A model generated the notes under the pieces. It was given only the letters and a program-made list of their open reading frames with translations. It had not been told where the DNA came from and did not search any database. Shown piece after piece: positions 57,944-64,000 of a stretch of 64,000 nt of DNA. A program made the position numbers and the translations under genes. This stretch comes from Ditylenchus dipsaci (taxonomy: Eukaryota > Nematoda > Chromadorea > Rhabditida > Anguinidae): positions 62,001 to 126,000 of the forward strand of contig SADC01000492.1 of assembly GCA_004194705.1 (NCBI GenBank). The letters are read 5' to 3'. Every line of letters starts with the position of its first letter. Within the stretch, counting starts at the first letter, position 1.

Positions 57944-58063
57944 TATTCATTGCTGAATTAACTCGCCAGTTCAAAAAACATTTTTGTCAAAAATTTCTGT
58001 CAAGTTACTATCCATTTTGTAGCTCATTTGAATTTTTACAAACTGGGGCGGTATTTGCTTGAC

Positions 58064-59273
58064 GGAAAGGCGGAACGTACTAAACTATGCGTCTTATGCA
58101 GAATTTCACGCTGACCACGATAGTGCAAAAAAATTTTCCGAAAGATTGGATTGGAACGGGTTAAACAGATCATGTAAATAGGTAATTTTCACCTATTCCC
58201 AACCACCTGCAAATTGAGAAAAATGTGGGTGGTGTTTGCTCAAATCCATTCACCACTTAGGCATGTAACATCTAAAATGCAGTGTGTGATCAAGGCTATC
58301 TATTGCGCACAAACTTGTCTCTGAGTGATTATTATACAATTTCACAGAAATTTTTTGATTTTTCCTCTAAAAGCCGCTTTTCAGAAATTCTCAATTTCGA
58401 CACTAAAATGGCCACAACTTTGTGTAGAGATGGCTGGGGTCTATGATCATATCAAAAAAAAACCAGAATACGACGGTTCTTTTGGCTTCAAATACATCGA
58501 TAGCTTGTTATAAAATCATGACGAAATGAGCAAAAGAAATGTCTTAGTCGTAACACAAATTTCATATAATTTCGAACTAACTATGAAAACCATCTATTCC
58601 GACACCGTATTCGTGTTCAGCGTAGTCGATTTGCATATGAAACTGCCATTAAAATGAGAAAATCACGGCAAAATTTCGAATTCCGCTCAAGATAATTTTT
58701 TTTTAAATTTGGATATTTATTGTCTTGAGCGCAATTCAAAATTCAACTATAATTATTCCATTTTAATGGCAGTTTCATATGCAAAGGGACCACGATGGAC
58801 ACAAATCCGGTGCCAGAATGGACGGTTTTCCTAGCGAGCACAAAGTTATAGGTAATTCGTGTTACGACAGAGACATTATTTTTGCACATTTTGTCATGAT
58901 ATTATAACAAGCTATCGGTGTATTCAAAGCCAAAGAACCGTCAGATTTTGGTCTTTCCTTGCAATATGATCATTTAGCTGAATGCCATCTTTACCCAAAG
59001 TTATGACTATTTAGTGTCAAAATTGCGGATTTCTAATAATCGTCGTTGTGAGAGAAAATCGAAAATTTTGCGAGAAATTGTAATCACTCAGAGACAAGTT
59101 TAAGCACTACCCAGATTTTTCTTAAATTGCAAGTGGTTGGAAATAGGTGAAATTACCTATTTACAGAATCTGTTTAACCCGTTCCAATCCCTCCTCTTTC
59201 GGAAAATTTTTGCACCATCGTGTTCAGCGAGAAATTCTGCACAAGACGCATAGTTTAGTACGTTCCGCCTTTC
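58064..59273. repeat. 1.2-kb foldback
   Basis: Outer words GGAAAGGCGGAACGTACTA and TAGTACGTTCCGCCTTTCG pair, and pairing continues inward through CCATTTTAATGGCAGTTTCA near the centre (58,640 and 58,760). Arms are over 500 bp. No target duplication or coding region seen. Confidence 0.7.
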
Positions 59274-59743
59274 GCGTGATAATGATAGTCTTTTAAAAGT
59301 AGGTCAAAAAAAGAATACCACAAACGCGTATTTTTGTTTGAATTAAGCAGTTTATTAGAAAAAATGTACGAAATTTAAGTTTAGGGTTGTGAGGCTAGAG
59401 CCGTCCAGAATCAGCAATTTTTGGTCGAAAATCAGCAATGTTTAGATAAATAAGCTGATGTTGCCATTAGAATAGAATAGTCTGAAAAAATTATAAGTGA
59501 GCATATGCTTTGTTTTAAATTGACTTTGTTGTATGTTTGACAACTTGCCGACTCATTTAAGAACAATATAAGTGGCTCAAGTAATTATTGTTCTTTCAAG
59601 CCTCTGTGTGTAAACTAGTAACCTCTTGTTACTGCTACTGCTTTCATAGATTAAACAAGTGATTCCACAATGCCTTTGTCACCAGCACTACAAGATTGTT
59701 ATCTAAAATTTTATTGCATTTTTTGTGTACAATTTGTATAATC
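59274..59743. other. Intergenic, nothing recognised
   Basis: AT-rich sequence with no exon, terminal repeat or array that I can support. Confidence 0.3.
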
Positions 59744-59837
59744 TTAAGGGGCATGTACGTCGCCGTTGGGAATATTTCGATAGGCGGGTATCAGGACAAT
59801 TCAAAAAGGTGTTCGGGTATTACCGAGTAGCGTCAAT

Positions 59838-59978
59838 TACCGTATTTACTCTATTGAACCCTCACGGGGATTATTTTTCAACCTCTGGAAAATCTTGAAA
59901 TTGTAAATCGAAAAATGGCCTTAATTTTGAAATCCTACTCAAAAAAACGAGAGGGGGATTATTAGAGTAAATACGGTA
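59838..59978. mobile_element. 141-bp pogo-type MITE
   Basis: Ends TACCGTATTTACTCTA and AGAGTAAATACGGTA. Same terminal family as the pogo transposon at 3,709, with a GGGGATTATT inner word. Confidence 0.75.
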
Positions 59979-60047
59979 TTTTAAACCTTTTTTTTCTTGG
60001 GTACTCTACGGAGAATAAGGAACCCAAAATCCTCCCACTGTTTAATA

Positions 60048-60122
60048 GCATCGGTAGCTTAGTGGTAGCCTAGCAGCGGCCTAGTGTGAAAACAGGTCGT
60101 CGGTTCGATTCTAATTGAAGGT
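60048..60122 (+). repeat. tRNA-derived SINE-like fragment
   Basis: An A-box-like TAGCTTAGTGGTAG at about 60,054 and a B-box-like GGTTCGATTCT at about 60,102 have the spacing of a tRNA-type RNA polymerase III promoter. The middle does not fold as a normal tRNA, so a SINE head or tRNA pseudogene is more likely. Similar single boxes lie at 3,399 (A box) and 61,978 (GGTTCGAATCCC). Confidence 0.5.
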
Positions 60123-60231
60123 ATGATTTTCCCTCGACTTTTAACAAATTGCGTGAAATCAATTCTGCTATGAATTTCACAGGTATCCGCCTTTCAAAAT
60201 ATTCCCATCAGCGACGGGCAGGCCCCTTTGA

Positions 60232-61585
60232 AACATCAACTTTCTTCTTATCTCTAAATCACTTAAATGCCTACTTAATCCAACCAAATAATGTGGTTGG
60301 TCAATTCTAAAAAATCTTCGCGTTTTTTATAAACCACTTATTTGCATTAATAACGCCAGAATCAATCCCTCTCTTTCATTCCTATCAATTTTGTCGACAA
60401 AGAAAATTACTGCTAAACCAATCTGTAAATTTGCCGGGTTCTGCTCTGTCAGCGTCATTTTCAACTCTATTTTGTTCTATATACTGTTTAATAAACCTAA
60501 TTTTTATATAGGGTTAGTCAGAATAACACCAACATTTTTTATTGGTTTGCTTGAAATTTCGCTTCTGACCCCTTTTTAAGACTGCTCTCCGTAAAGTCAG
60601 CCCTGAACTTGTAGCTCATCTCATTGGCTACAAATCAAGAGGTATCTTGTATGAAAAAGATTTTGAGAGACGTTGAAACAATATTTGAACCAAAAAATGG
60701 AAAAAATATTGATTTTATTTTGACTAACTATGTAATTTGTCACGCCAACAATAAAGCTATTTTCAAGTCTATCATTTCTACAGCAGGGACGACAATGTAC
60801 TTATTTTCGAATGAGCCCTTCCAAAGTTCGCTATTATGTCATTCGCGAGAAATGCATTCAATACGAACTGGATTTGACGTGTCACGATCATTCTTTTTGC
60901 AATCGGTAGAGCTTAATGCATTCTTTCGATTGTGATATCGAAGAGTCCTGCGACATGAGCCGGTTGTTGAGAATTCAGCAAATTACCGTATAACTTCTTT
61001 TAATCCCCAGGGGGATTATTAATCAACCCCTCTCGGAGGGTGGGGATTATACTTCAACCTTTTTAGCGCCAAAGGCGCCGCAAATTTTTTTAAAAACATT
61101 ATTTTAAAAATTGTAATTCTTATTTATGGAATTTAAAATCCCGCCTATATTTTTGTCTTACTTGTACTTGACGTCTTAATTTTCGTCTCACCTTTTGCTT
61201 ACTTTTTTTTCCACATGATTTTTTATATATATCCAGAAAGTTACTTTGCGTTAAAAAGGCGACTTCAGCTGTACAACTGCTTTTCAACAAAGCCAAACCA
61301 TAAGCCCTAGTGGCGCGAAAGTCTTCCCACCATTCCTTCTCGTCGCCGAGTCTCTCAACTGTACGCAATGCCAGTTTCAATATTTCGTAAATATTATTAG
61401 TGATCTAGCAATCGCAGAAATTGAACAGGTTTTTCGACCCTAGCGATGCAAATGCTTAGAACACAAGAGGTTATATAATTCGTTTTTTTTATACCATTTC
61501 GGTACATTACCCAGTGTTCATTTCCGTTGTCGAATTAACGAATGCAATTTATGCAGCGGCGATCCGCCAGCACTTGAGATTGTCT
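60232..61585. other. Intergenic; pogo half-end near 60,986
   Basis: TACCGTATAACTTCTTTTAATCC at 60,986 is a diverged pogo-type end with inner GGGGGATTATTAATCAACC words and no clear partner. An 86-codon open frame on the minus strand (61,380-61,120), very rich in lysine and arginine at its end, shows no family features. Confidence 0.35.
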
Positions 61586-61660
61586 TAGGGTTGGGTGGTG
61601 GGTAATTTACCGGGGTAATTACTCGGAGAAATACTTTTTCCGGAGAATTATCCAACCCTA
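61586..61660. mobile_element. 75-bp hAT-type MITE
   Basis: Exact 8-bp target duplication GATTGTCT (61,578-61,585 and 61,661-61,668). Ends TAGGGTTGG inverted. Inner words GGTAATTTACC and GGAGAAATAC. One of the smallest elements here. Confidence 0.85.
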
Positions 61661-61745
61661 GATTGTCTTGGAATGGGTGGATCGAGCCCGGCAGGAATTC
61701 TCTGAGGAAGTGATTGTCAAACCGTTTAATGATTAATATTGATAT

Positions 61746-62470
61746 CAGGGCTGGGCACGGGCCGACCCGAGACCGGGCCGGCCCGGGACGGGCCGAAGCT
61801 TGCGGCAGGCCGGGCCTTAAAAGCTCCGGCCCGGGCCGGCCCGGTTAGGCCCAGGTTAACTTACAGACAACTGAAAATTCCACTATTTGAAAGGAATTTT
61901 TTCACCGTTTAACAATTTTTTGCATCCAAGCACCCATTTATCATATATTTATTGCGATTGAATATTTCGAACTTCCAGGTTCGAATCCCAGTGGATGCAA
62001 ACCTTGTTTATCTCCTTTTTTATTCCTTTTAGATACAACTTTGGCGTCAAAATGATCCTCAGGCTCTTGGCTATCTAACAAGGTTATCATTGCAGCGTTT
62101 CACACCACTACAGCTCTTAGATTAAAAACTTCTAACGAATAAAAAAAGTTAATTAATTTCACTTAAATAAAGCTAAAAGCACTAAATTATTTGATAATAA
62201 GGAGCGCACAAATTATTTCAATGGGTAGAAAAGCCAGAAGAAAACCAAGACGGCCAAATAAAAGTAATAAAAAAAGTAAAGGAAAAGTACTTTTTAAAAC
62301 AATGTAAGAAAGGCACCAAAATAATTTTTTAAGGCGAAAAGATCTTTAAAAAAGCTTGAAATTTTAAATATTGGTCAAAAATTTGAATTTTTAAAAAAAA
62401 ATTTGAAAATTTCGAATGAGAAAATTTTTCCGGGCTTTTCCGGGCCGGGCACATGACGATATGCAGGTGA
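61746..62470. repeat. GC-rich GGGCCGGCCCGGG array, probable hAT-type element
   Basis: CAGGGCTGGGCACGGGCCG opens a 110-bp stretch of GGCCCGGGCC-type words in otherwise AT-rich DNA. A shorter CCGGGCCGGGCAC block at about 62,440 may be the remnant of the other arm. A tRNA B-box-like word lies between (61,978). No clean right end. Confidence 0.4.
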
Positions 62471-63472
62471 CGGGCTGCAATAATTTAATGGAAAAATTTC
62501 ACAAGCAAAAGTATCAACTGCTAAAATATATCTTCAAATGTCTTGTCTGTCTTTTCTAGTCCTCATCTGTCACCAGGCCGAGCAACTTATCCTGAGCAAC
62601 TTTAAAAGATCGGTCATATGAAAAAATTGGTCCTGCACGGAAAATTACGCTTTTTAAAAAAGGAGGTAGTGGAGACCCTCGAAAATTTCTCATTTTTATA
62701 CTTTTTTATTTTATACTTTTTAGAGTGTTATATGTTATTCCACGCAGAAATCTCAGAGCTTTCTTTCTACAGTTAACCCTCGATTTAACGACACCCCTGG
62801 GGACCGACTTAAAGGACCATGGGCCGGAGTGTATTATCCTTCAACCTCCCAAAAATGGGTGTTGACCATTTATTCATGTATTTCAGCCCCTGAAATGTAC
62901 AGAAGCGATGTTTTTAGTGCGCGGAAAGGATTTTTGACCCTACTTGGATATAACACCACCCCCCCCCCCCCAAATCAAATTTTTTTAAAAGTGTTTTTAA
63001 ACACCCTATATCGACCTAAAATGGCCTCAGGGGTGGTAGTAACAACCGAAATATCCGCGGATACGGATAAATATCCGCGATAAAAATATTTTCTTATGTA
63101 TTTTTAAATCGATTACTTTCCAAAAACGCTTGAATACGTTTTAATAAGTGTACTATACTACTAAAAAAGAGGTACTTGTTTAAAAAGTAGTCTTTTAGCC
63201 GTGTTTTTGCTGCCATGAATTTCTTTTTCAAAAATAATTAAAAATATTTTTTTATCGTTTTGCACAGAGAAAATGCTTAGCAATCATTAAAACATCATTC
63301 CGAAAACTAATCTCTCTGGGTAAAAGTTATACTCCGGATTTTAAAATAAAACTTTGAAAAAGAGCTTCTGCGGTTTCTAAGTGTACAAAAGTTTTTAGAA
63401 AAATACTTTTTCCATCCCTGTGTTACCCTACGTTCACAATGATCCGCACCCGCAGCACATCCGCATTTTTGG
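62471..63472. other. Intergenic; single transposon end
   Basis: ACAGTTAACCCTCGATTTAAC at 62,770 resembles a Tigger-type end, and CTTAAAGGACCATGGGCC follows at 62,809. A run of twelve C lies at about 62,957. No gene recognised. Confidence 0.3.
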
Positions 63473-63560
63473 GCTAGGGGAAACTTGCCAAAAACGAAAT
63501 TTGCCAAATACGAAATTTGCCAAATCGAAATGCGCCAAAACGAAATATGCCAAAACGAAA
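63473..63560 (+). repeat. One-sided ACGAAATTTGCCAAA array
   Basis: CTAGGGGAAACTTGCC is followed by five 13-15 bp words like AACGAAATTTGCCAA. It has the layout of one arm of the hAT-type elements at 9,966 and 53,485 but no opposite arm. GGGGGGACCAAGGCA just downstream also occurs at 17,510. Confidence 0.55.
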
Positions 63561-63630
63561 TTTGGTCAGCGAATCAACAGGGGGGACCAAGGCAGTTTTT
63601 ACGTTTTTTTCGAAATTTTCGAAACTGTGT

Positions 63631-63755
63631 CCTAACTACCTAAAACCACCCCAAACAACCAAAAACCAACTAAAACAGCAAAAACCACACAAAATCACAC
63701 TAAACAACCAAAAACACCTCAAACCACCCGAAACCATCCAAAACTACACTAAACA
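63631..63755. repeat. Degenerate 10-bp-period array (AAACCACCC)
   Basis: About twelve copies of a word like AAACCACCCC spaced ten bases apart, matching arrays at 14,305, 23,905 and 32,036. Confidence 0.6.
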
Positions 63756-63869
63756 AAAATTTTGTTTCTCAGTTATTTTTTGAGTTTTGGCAAATAATTG
63801 ATTTTACCAAAATCAATTATTCCCCAAAACTCAAAATTTCTTCATAAAACGTGATTTTACCAGTGATTG

Positions 63870-64000
63870 CAAATGACAAGAAGTTGTCATATGATAATTA
63901 TCAGATGATAAAATTATCATTTCAAAAAATTGTCATATGACAATTGTCATTATGAGAAATTGTCATTTTGTCATATGACAATTTTTATTTGTCATTTTCT
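63870..64000. repeat. TTGTCATATGACAA array at the window end
   Basis: Six or more copies of the palindromic word TTGTCATATGACAA or its halves, separated by ATTATCAGATGATA variants. The array runs off the window, so it may be the left arm of another foldback. Confidence 0.55.

Larger units (their letters stand above)
59744..60231. mobile_element. TTAA-started foldback containing a pogo MITE and a SINE-like piece
   Basis: Left end TTAAGGGGCATGTACGTCGC mirrors the right end GCGACGGGCAGGCCCCTTT. Inner words GGGAATATTT and AATATTCCC pair. A pogo MITE (59,838-59,978, ends TACCGTATTTACTCTA) and a tRNA-like stretch (60,048-60,122) are nested inside. Confidence 0.55.

Noticed and set aside
60048..60122. 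Functional tRNA gene
   Set aside because: A- and B-like boxes are present but the middle gives no convincing anticodon arm and the acceptor ends do not pair.
61120..61380. 86-codon lysine/arginine-rich open frame on the minus strand
   Set aside because: No splice context, no family motif, and it is isolated among repeats.

Overview
The window is nuclear DNA from an animal. It is AT-rich. Coding exons are split by many very short introns (about 45-60 nt) with GT donors and T-rich acceptors, often TTTTCAG, which looks nematode-like. The recognisable genes are an ADAM10/Kuzbanian/SUP-17-type metalloprotease, an OCIA-domain protein and a secreted protein that resembles the DUF4773 family. DUF4773 is, as far as I recall, an ecdysozoan family, so an ecdysozoan, perhaps a nematode, is my best guess (low confidence). 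No bacterial or viral gene was recognised.

Layout. 1-655: remnant of a BED-finger (hAT-type) transposase gene on the minus strand, broken by a small hAT element. 656-3,708: foldback repeats. 3,709-6,181: nearly complete pogo/Tigger-type transposon whose last exon carries a hAT miniature element. 6,182-13,300: mostly non-autonomous transposons, with a possible signal-peptide exon (7,905-7,982) and another possible exon (12,214-12,322). 13,303-13,864: four exons of an unrecognised protein. 14,934-19,597: DUF4773-like gene with one huge repeat-filled intron. 20,749-31,102: OCIAD1-like gene, minus strand, with extra duplicated exons. 33,647-45,716: second copy of nearly everything from 16,504 onward, including a second complete OCIAD1-like gene. 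45,863-57,282: 22-exon ADAM10 gene. 57,283-64,000: further foldback elements, a tRNA-derived SINE-like piece and short-word arrays.

Two large-scale facts dominate. First, the region is a nested tandem duplication: an outer unit of about 12.07 kb is present twice, and the first copy also holds an inner tandem duplication of about 5.08 kb. Where I compared copies by eye they differ almost only in homopolymer length. Second, the ADAM10 reading frame is intact except for five places where one extra T in a short T run restores the family frame, plus one GG run at the last exon. Together these point to residual homopolymer under-calling in a long-read assembly; a decaying gene or recoding is less likely.

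Most of the rest is a dense population of terminal-inverted-repeat elements. Flanks can be read directly for several: 8-bp direct repeats (hAT type), TA (pogo/mariner type), TWA (PIF/Harbinger type) and TTAA (piggyBac-like). Many have arms built from degenerate arrays of a 6-20 bp word. The word differs between elements but is the same in both arms of one element. This array-armed architecture is the most interesting pattern here and may reflect arrays of transposase-binding sites.
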